A stretch of 7,393 bases of DNA from an uncultured Clostridia bacterium (GCA_934183045.1 CAKPRW010000068.1:1-7393), one strand, 5' to 3'. Counted from the first letter of the stretch, positions 1 through 6,634 are shown. A program made the numbers and translations. Notes: generated from the letters alone by a model not told the origin.

Positions 1-565
1 AGCAACAACAGATATAGAATTTGCTTTCCCATTTGGATGGGGAGAATTATGGGGAATAGCTGACAGAACAGATTATGACTTAACACAACATATAAATCAT
101 TCTAAACAAGATTTATCATACCAAGATCCAGAAACAAATGAAAAATATGTACCATATGTTATAGAACCATCTTTAGGAGCAGATAGAGTTGTATTAGCAT
201 TTTTATGTAATAGTTATGAAGAAGAAGAGATAGCAGATGGAGATAAAAGAACAGTATTACACTTACATCCAGCAATTGCACCATATAAAGTAGCTGTATT
301 ACCATTATCAAAGAAATTATCAGAAAAAGCAGATGAAGTATATCAAAAACTTTCTAAAAAATTCATGTGTGATTATGATGAAGCTGGTAGTATAGGAAAA
401 CGTTATAGAAGAGAAGACGAAATAGGAACACCATATTGTGTAACTATTGATTTTGACACATTAGAAGATGAATCTGTTACAATCCGTGATAGAGATACAA
501 TGGAACAAATAAGAGTAAAAATAGAAGATCTTGAAAATTGGATTCAAGAAAAAATAGAATTTTAG
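1..565 (+). CDS. glyQS: Glycyl-tRNA synthetase, 3' part (5' end outside window)
   Basis: This is the C-terminal 187 residues of a single-chain, dimeric-type class II glycyl-tRNA synthetase, which charges tRNA-Gly in the cytoplasm. The reading frame is open from base 2 and ends at TAG 563-565. The fragment opens with the catalytic-core signature [20 protein letters not shown] followed by DRTDYDL, typical of this family. Class II motif 3 follows as [11 protein letters not shown] (about bases 164-196), whose arginine binds ATP. From about base 260 a HGTP-type anticodon-binding domain starts ([17 protein letters not shown]) and runs to the end, with [22 protein letters not shown] as its conserved core in two adjoining parts. 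An in-frame ATG at 365 is internal and not a start. The gene is followed after 25 bases by metK with no visible terminator, so the two are probably co-transcribed. The identification is firm; only the 5' end is missing. Confidence 0.96.
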   Translation, partial: ATTDIEFAFPFGWGELWGIADRTDYDLTQHINHSKQDLSYQDPETNEKYVPYVIEPSLGADRVVLAFLCNSYEEEEIADGDKRTVLHLHPAIAPYKVAVLPLSKKLSEKADEVYQKLSKKFMCDYDEAGSIGKRYRREDEIGTPYCVTIDFDTLEDESVTIRDRDTMEQIRVKIEDLENWIQEKIEF

Positions 566-572
566 AGATAAA

Positions 573-579
573 AAGGAAG
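573..579 (+). promoter_or_regulatory. Ribosome binding site of metK
   Basis: AAGGAAG lies 11 bases before the ATG at 591. A second in-frame ATG at 597 would be 17 bases away, so 591 is preferred although most MetK proteins begin nearer the second methionine. The 25-base gap has no room for a riboswitch or a separate promoter. Confidence 0.65.
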
Positions 580-590
580 TAGTATAAAAT

Positions 591-1733
591 ATGAAAATGG
601 TAAATTTATTCACATCAGAAGCAGTATCAATAGGGCATCCTGATCATGTTTGTGACATGATATCAGATAGTATTTTAGATGCATGCTTAGAACAAGATCC
701 AGAATCAAGAGTTGCTTGTGAGACAATGGCAAAAGATGAAAACATAGTATTAGCCGGAGAAATTACAACAAAAGCTAAAATAAATGTTGAAGATATAGTA
801 AATGCTACAATTAAGAAAATAGGATACACATATACACCAAAAGTAACGAATTTGTTAAGTAAACAATCACCAGACATCGCTCAAGGAGTTGATGTAGGTG
901 GTGCTGGCGACCAAGGAATTATGTTTGGATATGCTAATAGTGAGACACCTGAATATATGCCTCTTGCAATAACATTGGCACATAATTTGGTGAAATTAGC
1001 AACTAAATTACGTAAGACTGGAGAATTTAAATTTGCAGGTCCTGATATGAAATCACAAGTAACCCTAGAATATGCACAAGGGGAACCAACTAAAATTCAT
1101 ACAGTTCTAATGTCTATTCAACATAGTGAAGAATATAACGAAAAAGAATTCAAAGATTTTATAAAAAATGAAATAATGATAAAAGTTGCAGAAAAATATA
1201 ATTTGAATACAGATTTTAAAGTGTTAATTAACCCAACAGGAAAATTTGTAATAGGAGGACCTGAAGGTGATGCAGGTTTAACTGGTAGAAAAATTATTGT
1301 TGACACATATGGAGGTTACGCACCACATGGTGGGGGAGCTTTTTCTGGTAAAGATCCAAGTAAAGTTGATAGATCAGCTGCATATATGGCAAGATACTTA
1401 GCTAAAAATATAGTAGCATCTGGAATTGCTAAAGAATGTTTGATACAAATATCTTATGCAATAGGTGTAGCACAACCAATATCAATATATGTTGACTGTA
1501 AAGGTACTAATAAGGTTGAAAATAGCAAGATAATCCAAACAATTTATGATAATTTTGATTTATCACCAAAAGGAATTATAAATAAATTAAAACTATGTAA
1601 TCCAATTTATTCTGAAACATGTAATGGTGGACATTTTGGAAGAAGATATATAGATGAAGATCAAAAAATAGAATGTACATGGGAAAAAATAGATAGTGTT
1701 GATATTTTTAAAGAATTAAACAATATTGATTAG
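591..1733 (+). CDS. metK: S-adenosylmethionine synthetase, divergent short-loop form
   Basis: This enzyme makes S-adenosylmethionine from methionine and ATP in the cytoplasm. At 380 residues it is near the usual 380-400. By comparison with remembered E. coli MetK, catalytic and ligand residues are present: H16 and D18 in GHPD, E44 (CET), E57 (GEITT), Q98, D152 and K154 (PDMKSQVT), D227, R233 and K234 (GLTGRKIIVDTYGG), K254 and K258 (FSGKDPSK), and D260. It should therefore be active. Several near-invariant positions differ: EGHPDK reads IGHPDH (residues 14-19), RPDAK reads GPDMK, and GVAEP reads GVAQP. The loop over the active site is short: QGVD joins GAGDQG through only VG, where E. coli has about five more residues. 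No SAM (S-box) riboswitch can fit upstream. The gene sits between glyQS and a glycosyltransferase that starts 12 bases after its stop. Family assignment is certain. Whether it is the only metK copy or a paralogue cannot be seen. Confidence 0.95.
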   Translation: MKMVNLFTSEAVSIGHPDHVCDMISDSILDACLEQDPESRVACETMAKDENIVLAGEITTKAKINVEDIVNATIKKIGYTYTPKVTNLLSKQSPDIAQGVDVGGAGDQGIMFGYANSETPEYMPLAITLAHNLVKLATKLRKTGEFKFAGPDMKSQVTLEYAQGEPTKIHTVLMSIQHSEEYNEKEFKDFIKNEIMIKVAEKYNLNTDFKVLINPTGKFVIGGPEGDAGLTGRKIIVDTYGGYAPHGGGAFSGKDPSKVDRSAAYMARYLAKNIVASGIAKECLIQISYAIGVAQPISIYVDCKGTNKVENSKIIQTIYDNFDLSPKGIINKLKLCNPIYSETCNGGHFGRRYIDEDQKIECTWEKIDSVDIFKELNNID

Positions 1734-1745
1734 AAGGGAATATTC

Positions 1746-2729
1746 ATGGAAGAAAAAATAGATATATTGCTTGCAACATATAATGGAGAAAAATATTTAA
1801 AAGAACAAATTGATAGCATACTTAATCAAACATATAAAAATATTAGAATAATTATATCTGATGATTGTTCAACAGATAAAACTCGAGAAATTTTGCAAGA
1901 ATATGAGAAAAAAGACGAGAGAATAAGCGTATATTACCAAAAACAAAACCTGGGTTGTGTTAAAAATTTTGATTTTTTACTACAAAAAGTAGAAAATAAA
2001 TTATATATGCTATCTGATCAAGATGACATATGGCTTCCAGAAAAAATAGAAAAATCAGTAAAAACTTTAGAAAAAGAAAATGCTGATTTAGTATTTTGTG
2101 ACTTAGAAATAGTTGACGAAGAACTAAAAACAATAAATTCTTCTTTTTGCAAATCAATGAAATTAGATAAGAAGATAAAAAAATGTATTAGCAGTTATAA
2201 GATGCAATATCTATATAATTGCATTACAGGATGTACAATATTGTCAAAAAAAGAGTATATAAAAGATATATTACCAATACCAACAAAATCCAAACATATT
2301 ATACATGATCATTGGATAGGGTTAGTAGTACTATTAAAAAATGGAAAAGTAGCCTTTTTAGATGAAAGTTGTATAAAATATAGACAACATAGAGAAAATC
2401 AAGTTGGAGTAAAGAAAAAATCATATGGATATGACAAAATTGAAGATGTAAGAAACTTATTTATAGAAGTTAAAGAAGGAATTTTTGAAACATATATAGA
2501 AAATAATGAAAAATTCCCGGAGAAATTACAAGAATTAAATAAACAGGCTCTAAAATATTTTAAGAGCTTAAGAAATAAAAAATATATAAATTTTAGGAAT
2601 TGGAATATATTTCATAAATTATATTGCAACGAAAGCTTTACTTATTATATACAAAATTTTATAATATTAAATATACCGATTGTTGCCAAAATGTTTTTTA
2701 AAATTGGTAAAAAATATCTAAATAGTTAA
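1746..2729 (+). CDS. Family 2 glycosyltransferase (rhamnosyltransferase-like)
   Basis: This is a GT-A fold glycosyltransferase of 327 residues, expected to move a sugar from a nucleotide donor onto a cell-surface glycan at the inner face of the membrane. Family 2 marks occur in order: LLATYNGEKYL (8-18), SDDCSTDKT (38-46) for nucleotide binding, the metal-binding DQDD within LSDQDDIW (89-96), HDHW (187-190) at the place of the usual catalytic-base segment, and YRQHRENQVG (212-221), which resembles the YRxHxxNxxG stretch of RfbF/WbbL-type rhamnosyltransferases. There is no signal peptide. The C-terminal third is lysine-rich, with a hydrophobic stretch near residues 298-318 that may touch the membrane. 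The Shine-Dalgarno AGAAGGGAA overlaps the metK stop codon, so translation of the two genes may be coupled. The donor sugar cannot be told from sequence; rhamnose is only a guess from family likeness. It fits with the polysaccharide exporter genes further downstream. Confidence 0.88.
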   Translation: MEEKIDILLATYNGEKYLKEQIDSILNQTYKNIRIIISDDCSTDKTREILQEYEKKDERISVYYQKQNLGCVKNFDFLLQKVENKLYMLSDQDDIWLPEKIEKSVKTLEKENADLVFCDLEIVDEELKTINSSFCKSMKLDKKIKKCISSYKMQYLYNCITGCTILSKKEYIKDILPIPTKSKHIIHDHWIGLVVLLKNGKVAFLDESCIKYRQHRENQVGVKKKSYGYDKIEDVRNLFIEVKEGIFETYIENNEKFPEKLQELNKQALKYFKSLRNKKYINFRNWNIFHKLYCNESFTYYIQNFIILNIPIVAKMFFKIGKKYLNS

Positions 2730-2746
2730 ATTATATAAATTAACAT

Positions 2747-2754
2747 AGGAGGGG
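2747..2754 (+). promoter_or_regulatory. Strong ribosome binding site of the M14 peptidase gene
   Basis: AGGAGGGG with 8 bases to the ATG at 2763 is one of the two best Shine-Dalgarno sites in the window and fixes the start. The 33-base gap shows no terminator and no convincing promoter. Confidence 0.75.
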
Positions 2755-2762
2755 AAGTTTTT

Positions 2763-4745
2763 ATGAACAAAACTTTAAAAATAATGTTAATATTGATAAG
2801 TACTGTTTTTATTGTGATGGCTTATAATGGAATTTCAAATGCGGCAAACAATAAAGCGAATATAAAAACAGAATATATATATAATGAAAAAACAAATACA
2901 GTTCTTATGAAAGTAGTATCAGACAAAAGAATGAAAAATACAAAGAAAAATTGGAAACTAAGTTCTGATGGTCTTGTATATAGTTATGAGTTTAATAACA
3001 ATACAAAATATTTTACTACTTTTGAAGATATTTATGGTAATAAAATTACAGTACCAATAGAAGTAACTAAAATTATTAAAAGAAAATTAGAATTAAATGT
3101 AACATATGGACAATATAATGAGAAAACAAATACTGTTACAGTAATGGTAAAAGCAAATAATCAATTAGCTGATACTAAGAAAAATTGGCAATTAAGTCAA
3201 GATAAATTGATGTATACATACACTTTTAAAAATAATACAAATTACAATACAACATTTAAAGATGTCCAAGGAAATAATGCTACAGCTAATATAAAAATAT
3301 CTCAAATTGATGATAAAGGGCCGGTTTTAAATATTAAATATGAACATATAGAAGGAATTAATAATGTAAAAGTTATTGTTACATCAAATGAAAAATTAAA
3401 AGATACTAAGAAAAATTGGACGTTAAGTCAAGACAAAATGTCATACACATATAATTTTAGAGACAATACAAATTATACAACGGAGTTTAAAGATATATGG
3501 GGAAATCCATCTAAAATTAATATTAAAGTTACTCAAATAGATAAAATATCACCTAAAATAGCAATAAAATATACACACAATGATGATAATACAGTAAGAG
3601 TAGATTTAATATCAAATGAAAAACTAAAAGAGACAAAGAAAAATTGGCAATTAATAGGAGAAGGAAGAATTTATACTTATACTTTTAAAGATGATATAGA
3701 ATACACAACAACAGTTCAAGATTTATGTGGTAATACGACGAAAGTGGCTTTAAAGGCTAAAAAGAAAATGTATAGTTATCCTGGTACTCCAAACATAAAA
3801 ACAAAATATTTATATACTAATTACGAAACAGTAAAAGTAGAAGTAATTTCTGATGTGAAATTTCAACATACAAAACAAAGCTGGAAATTAAGTAGTGATG
3901 GATATAGGTATACAAACGAATTCAAAGAATATAGTGTGTATACAACGCCATTTAAAGATATAAATGGCCATACAAGAAATATAAATATTATAGTAGATCA
4001 AATAAGAAAAAAGATTAAATGCGAACAAGGTACATATGGAATAAGTGGTTTGAAAAATATAGGGGCTGGAGGATCAAACTTGAAATACTATAAAATTGGA
4101 AGTGGACCTAATGTATTTTTTGCCACATTCAGTATACATGGTTTTGAAGACTTATATAATAATGATGGAAAAGCTCTAACAAAAATCGCAGAAGATTTTA
4201 AAAATAAATTGATTGGACTACAAGATATGAATTTAGATGTAAAATGGACAATCTATATTTTCCCTTGTTTAAATCCAGATGGACAAATTAATGGATATTC
4301 ACATAATGGGCCAGGAAGAACTACAATGACGAGTTTAGCACCAGGAGGAAAGGGAATAGATCTAAATAGATGTTGGCATATATCAGGCACAACATATACT
4401 AGATATACAACAAGTAGAAATTATAATGGAACAGCAGGATTTCAAGCAACAGAAGCAAGAGCTTTAAGAGATTTTTTAATTGCACATAAATCGAGAAATG
4501 GAAAGACTGTACTAGTTGATTTACATGGATGGTTAAATGAAACATTAGGAGATAATCAAATAGCTAGTTATTATAGAAGTCAGTATGGAATATCATATCA
4601 TAATCCAAACTATGGTACAGGGTATTTGATAAATTGGGCAAGAGCTACATTAGGAGCTAGAAGTTCATTGGTAGAATTACCAGAATATGATTCTAATAGT
4701 ACAAAATATATTAATGCTACACTTAACATGTTGAGAGGAATTTAA
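2763..4745 (+). CDS. Secreted M14 zinc peptidase with five Ig-like repeats
   Basis: This 660-residue protein is predicted to be exported and to cut peptides outside the cell. It starts with a signal peptide: NKTLK, a hydrophobic core (about 6-20) and a likely cleavage after SNA at 27. Residues 34-417 are five tandem repeats of 76-79 residues, described in a separate entry. The C-terminal domain (about 421-660) is a compact M14 zinc peptidase. It has the zinc pair H459 and E462 in HGFE, NPDG at 504-507, DLNR at 533-536 with the substrate-binding Asn-Arg, the third zinc ligand H588 in VDLHGW, and the probable catalytic glutamate E638 in LVELPEY. All key residues are present, so it is probably active. 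At about 240 residues the domain is shorter than pancreatic-type carboxypeptidases and closer in size to MpaA-like enzymes that trim wall peptides. A peptidoglycan stem peptide is therefore a plausible substrate, by inference only. There is no LPXTG or obvious wall anchor. The next gene starts 4 bases downstream, suggesting a linked function. Confidence 0.9.
   Translation: MNKTLKIMLILISTVFIVMAYNGISNAANNKANIKTEYIYNEKTNTVLMKVVSDKRMKNTKKNWKLSSDGLVYSYEFNNNTKYFTTFEDIYGNKITVPIEVTKIIKRKLELNVTYGQYNEKTNTVTVMVKANNQLADTKKNWQLSQDKLMYTYTFKNNTNYNTTFKDVQGNNATANIKISQIDDKGPVLNIKYEHIEGINNVKVIVTSNEKLKDTKKNWTLSQDKMSYTYNFRDNTNYTTEFKDIWGNPSKINIKVTQIDKISPKIAIKYTHNDDNTVRVDLISNEKLKETKKNWQLIGEGRIYTYTFKDDIEYTTTVQDLCGNTTKVALKAKKKMYSYPGTPNIKTKYLYTNYETVKVEVISDVKFQHTKQSWKLSSDGYRYTNEFKEYSVYTTPFKDINGHTRNINIIVDQIRKKIKCEQGTYGISGLKNIGAGGSNLKYYKIGSGPNVFFATFSIHGFEDLYNNDGKALTKIAEDFKNKLIGLQDMNLDVKWTIYIFPCLNPDGQINGYSHNGPGRTTMTSLAPGGKGIDLNRCWHISGTTYTRYTTSRNYNGTAGFQATEARALRDFLIAHKSRNGKTVLVDLHGWLNETLGDNQIASYYRSQYGISYHNPNYGTGYLINWARATLGARSSLVELPEYDSNSTKYINATLNMLRGI
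2862..4013 (+). repeat. Five tandem Ig-like repeats coded within the M14 peptidase gene
   Basis: The protein repeats with a step of 76-79 residues. The marker TKKNW occurs at residues 60-64, 138-142, 215-219 and 291-295, and its variant TKQSW at 370-374. Each unit reads roughly: a strand such as IKTEY or LNVTY, a variable turn, V.V..N..L..TKKNW.LS.D...YTY.F..NT.Y.T.FKD..GN, then a closing strand. Two units end in QIDDKGPV or QIDKISPK. This matches the pattern W-LS-D ... DxxGN ... IDKxxP of bacterial Ig-like domains in Firmicute surface proteins. The repeats probably act as a stalk or a wall- or glycan-binding spacer. Units 4 and 5 are the most diverged and lack the QID-P linker. The DNA copies are diverged, so this is an old duplication. 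Confidence 0.85.
4734..4740 (+). promoter_or_regulatory. Ribosome binding site inside the peptidase 3' end
   Basis: AGAGGAA sits in the last codons of the peptidase gene, 9 bases before ATG 4750. It supports this start and coupled translation of the two genes. Confidence 0.6.
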
Positions 4746-4749
4746 TAAT

Positions 4750-5484
4750 ATGAAGAAAAAGATTTTTGTAATAAGTACAATTTTAATAGTTGTAGCTATA
4801 TTTCTAGTAATTATTTTTGTTAATCATGAAACAAAGCAATCAAATGGTAAAGGAAACGTAGTAGAAAATCAGGTTGAAAACGAAAATAGTGAAAATGAAA
4901 CAATAGAAGAATTAAAAAAATCAGTAAATGCAACAGCTGATTCAAATATATATGAGGTTGGGACAGAATATGATGGAAGACAGGTATTATCAGTAAAAAG
5001 TAGTACTTCATTTAATGTTGCATTTGCAGGGACTATAAACAAAGATTTAAAAACAGTAGAAGAAGCTAACAGCACAATAAAAGAAAAAATTCCTACAAAG
5101 ACAGGAATATATTTAAAAGATGAAAACAATGAATTTTTTAAATATATAAACGAATACTGTCTTTCTAAATATAATGTGACAGAAGATGGATACTTAGCAA
5201 TAAAAGAAGACAAAGAAAAAAACGAATTCGATTCAATAATCCAAAACGCTATCAAAAATCAAAAAACATACTTTATATATTGTGATGGTGAAATAAAAAA
5301 TATAGACAACATAACAGGAGAAATAATGAATTATGACTTCGAAAACATTGATCCATATCAAGCTTACGAATACATTCAAGACAATGACAAAATATTCATA
5401 GAACTAAGTACTAACAAAAAAAACAAGCTAACTTCAAAAAAAATATTTGAAGCTACAATCGAATTAATAAAAAATTGTCAATAG
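4750..5484 (+). CDS. Membrane-anchored extracellular protein, function unknown
   Basis: I do not recognise this 244-residue protein. It begins MKKKIF and has one strong hydrophobic segment (about 5-24), then a low-complexity Asn/Glu/Lys-rich linker (25-57). This is the form of an N-terminally anchored protein facing outwards; there is no lipobox cysteine. The outer part (about 58-244) is hydrophilic and mixed alpha/beta, with stretches such as YEVGTEYDGRQVLSVKSST (68-86), FNVAFAG (88-94) and GYLAIKED (147-154). Cysteines at 137, 178 and 243 are the only ones seen. No enzyme motif is visible. It starts 4 bases after the M14 peptidase, with its ribosome site inside that gene, so the pair are probably made together. 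A partner, regulator or substrate-binding protein for the peptidase is possible, but unproven. Its final codons (CAA and TAG) lie in the left arm of the large inverted repeat, so the original C-terminus may have been altered by insertion. An export or cell-surface role is the only well-supported statement. Confidence 0.8.
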   Translation: MKKKIFVISTILIVVAIFLVIIFVNHETKQSNGKGNVVENQVENENSENETIEELKKSVNATADSNIYEVGTEYDGRQVLSVKSSTSFNVAFAGTINKDLKTVEEANSTIKEKIPTKTGIYLKDENNEFFKYINEYCLSKYNVTEDGYLAIKEDKEKNEFDSIIQNAIKNQKTYFIYCDGEIKNIDNITGEIMNYDFENIDPYQAYEYIQDNDKIFIELSTNKKNKLTSKKIFEATIELIKNCQ

Positions 5485-5519
5485 GGCCGGGTCTTTTTGG
5501 CAATAAAATTATATTTTGA

Positions 5520-5546
5520 CTTTTAACTATAAAAAATAAAATGCAT
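5520..5546 (+). repeat. Left arm of the perfect 27-base inner inverted repeat
   Basis: The arm starts CTTTTAACTATAAAAAATAA and ends in ATGCAT. It is the exact reverse complement of 5652-5678. The two enclose 105 bases. Confidence 0.9.
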
Positions 5547-5651
5547 CCCTTACTGGTAAAGTTAATCATATAAAGAAAAACGAGATGATTTCTGATAAAG
5601 AAAATTTAATCTATCTCGTCTGTAAAATATGACTTTACCAAACTGCGCGTT

Positions 5652-5678
5652 ATGCATTTTATTTTTTATAGTTAAAAG
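5652..5678 (-). repeat. Right arm of the perfect 27-base inner inverted repeat
   Basis: The arm starts at ATGCAT and ends in AGTTAAAAG. It pairs with 5520-5546 without mismatch. Confidence 0.9.
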
Positions 5679-5755
5679 TTTTAAATTTTGTATAGAAAAA
5701 TTGCCAAAAAGACCCGGCCCTATTGGCAAATTTTTTAGCTATTGTACCAGATTTG

Positions 5756-5784
5756 TTGACAAAATACGCGATTAATTATAAAAT
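5756..5784 (+). promoter_or_regulatory. Sigma-A type promoter for the exporter genes
   Basis: A perfect -35 box TTGACA (5756-5761) is followed by 17 bases and then TAAAAT (5779-5784), one mismatch from TATAAT. Transcription would begin near 5791, leaving a leader of only about 18 bases before ATG 5809. It lies 20 bases after the terminator T-tract, so the ABC exporter genes look like a separate, probably constitutive unit. Confidence 0.8.
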
Positions 5785-5797
5785 ACGAATAATGATT

Positions 5798-5803
5798 AGG
5801 AGG
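5798..5803 (+). promoter_or_regulatory. Ribosome binding site of the ABC permease gene
   Basis: AGGAGG with 5 bases to ATG 5809 is a full-consensus site. It settles the start of the permease. Confidence 0.75.
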
Positions 5804-5808
5804 AAATT

Positions 5809-6600
5809 ATGGATTTTATAAAAACTGTAATACAAAATAGAAAAATTATATGGGGAATTGGAAAAAATGATTTTAAGAATAGATTTGCTAATACTAGCTT
5901 GGGGACAATTTGGGGATTCTTGCAACCTTTTGTGTTTATGATTACGTATGTAATTGTTTTCCAATATATATTAAAGGTAGGAAGTTCTGGAAATTATCCA
6001 TATGTTTCATGGTTTTTACCTGCAATGTCAATGTGGATGACTGTGAATGACACAATTATTAATGCAAGTAATTCAATAAGGGCTTATAGTTATCTGGTTA
6101 AGAAGGTAGTTTTCCCAGTAGATACTATACCAATTATATCAATAATATCATCAGCATTTGTATCAATATTCTTATTTGTGATATCAGTAATTGTAAGTTC
6201 ATGTTTTGGATATGTGCCAAATCTTTTGAAATTATTATATGCGCTTTTTGCAGCATATTGTTTTATAATTGCATTTACAAGATTTACATCTGCAATAACA
6301 ACAGTAATACCAGATTTTTCACAATTGTTGAATATTATTATGCAAATATTCTTCTGGTTTACACCAATCGTATGGAATTTGCAAATGGTAGCATCACATC
6401 CAACATTACAAAGATTACTACAATGCATACCTTTCACTTATTTAATAGGATGTGCAAGAGAAGCATTTATAGGAGAAAATATTATAACAAAAGGACATGG
6501 AATTTATACATTAATATTTTGGGGAATAACTTTAATATTATTTGTTTTTGGAAACCATGTATTTAAAAAAGCAAAAAAAGATTTTGCTGATGTTTTATAG
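5809..6600 (+). CDS. Polysaccharide ABC exporter, permease (Wzm/TagG type)
   Basis: This 263-residue ABC-2 type permease should form the membrane channel of an exporter that moves a lipid-linked polysaccharide or teichoic-acid-like polymer outwards across the membrane. The cytoplasmic N-terminus holds the family signature NDFKNRFANTSLGTIWGFLQP (20-40), which precedes the first membrane span. About six spans are visible: 41-56, 64-80, 106-133, 140-165, 172-190 and 232-250. The segment FFWFTPIVW (181-189) followed by NPF-like QCIPFTYLIGCAREAF (205-220) is usual in this family. Length matches the usual 255-275 residues. The ATPase partner starts 34 bases downstream, and the promoter and ribosome site just upstream are strong. 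The transported polymer cannot be known from these two genes. O-antigen, teichoic acid or capsule-type export are all possible, so I give no symbol. Confidence in the exporter assignment is high. Confidence 0.93.
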   Translation: MDFIKTVIQNRKIIWGIGKNDFKNRFANTSLGTIWGFLQPFVFMITYVIVFQYILKVGSSGNYPYVSWFLPAMSMWMTVNDTIINASNSIRAYSYLVKKVVFPVDTIPIISIISSAFVSIFLFVISVIVSSCFGYVPNLLKLLYALFAAYCFIIAFTRFTSAITTVIPDFSQLLNIIMQIFFWFTPIVWNLQMVASHPTLQRLLQCIPFTYLIGCAREAFIGENIITKGHGIYTLIFWGITLILFVFGNHVFKKAKKDFADVL

Positions 6601-6634
6601 ATAAAAAATAACAATTAAAGAGGTATTATAAAAA

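Larger units (their letters stand above)
5475..5729. repeat. Nested inverted-repeat element, MITE-like, about 255 bp
   Basis: Outer arms 5475-5503 and 5701-5729 match at 28 of 29 bases in inverted orientation, with the core GGGCCGGGTC/GACCCGGCCC, the richest G+C stretch in the window. Inside them, 5520-5546 and 5652-5678 are a perfect 27-base inverted pair ending in the palindrome ATGCAT. Further in, TGGTAAAGT (5554-5562) pairs with ACTTTACCA (5632-5640), and ACGAGAT (5580-5586) with ATCTCGT (5613-5619). Between the first and second pairs lie unequal AT-rich spacers of 16 and 22 bases. TA borders the GGGCC ends on both sides, as in elements that duplicate a TA target. No transposase or other open frame lies within. 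A miniature, non-autonomous transposable element is the best reading. A structured RNA or a large terminator are alternatives. Confidence 0.85.
5469..5736. terminator. Probable bidirectional intrinsic terminator formed by the element
   Basis: The outer stem is followed on the + strand by T6 (5731-5736, after one A) and preceded by A6 (5469-5474), which reads as T6 on the - strand. A transcript from the glyQS side could end here. A smaller hairpin can also form at the right end alone: TTGCCA (5701-5706) with TGGCAA (5724-5729), next to the same T-tract. There are no opposing genes, so only + strand termination is likely to matter. Folding energy was not computed. Confidence 0.6.

Noticed and set aside
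365..565. Separate 66-residue gene starting at ATG 365
   Set aside because: It is in frame with the glycyl-tRNA synthetase fragment and is simply its C-terminal anticodon-binding part.
566..590. SAM riboswitch ahead of metK
   Set aside because: The gap is only 25 bases, far too short for an S-box or other SAM aptamer with its expression platform.
4820..5255. Minus-strand open frames opposite the membrane-protein gene (4820-5011 and 4869-5255)
   Set aside because: They are antisense shadows of an AT-rich gene. They lack ribosome sites and give Phe/Leu/Ser-rich low-information proteins.
5516..5542. Possible promoter within the element (TTGACT with TAAAAT at 5537)
   Set aside because: The spacing is 15 bases and both boxes fall in or beside repeat arms. 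The promoter at 5756-5784 is much better. Weak activity cannot be ruled out.
5475..5729. Retron-type non-coding RNA
   Set aside because: Inverted ends and inner hairpins are present, but there is no reverse transcriptase gene in the window and the neighbours are polysaccharide export genes.
5475..5729. CRISPR array
   Set aside because: The repeats are inverted and nested, not direct and evenly spaced, and no cas genes are seen.
6090..6566. Open frames overlapping the permease gene (6090-6437 on minus, 6201-6566 on plus)
   Set aside because: They lie wholly within a well-identified ABC permease and have no family signature or good ribosome site.
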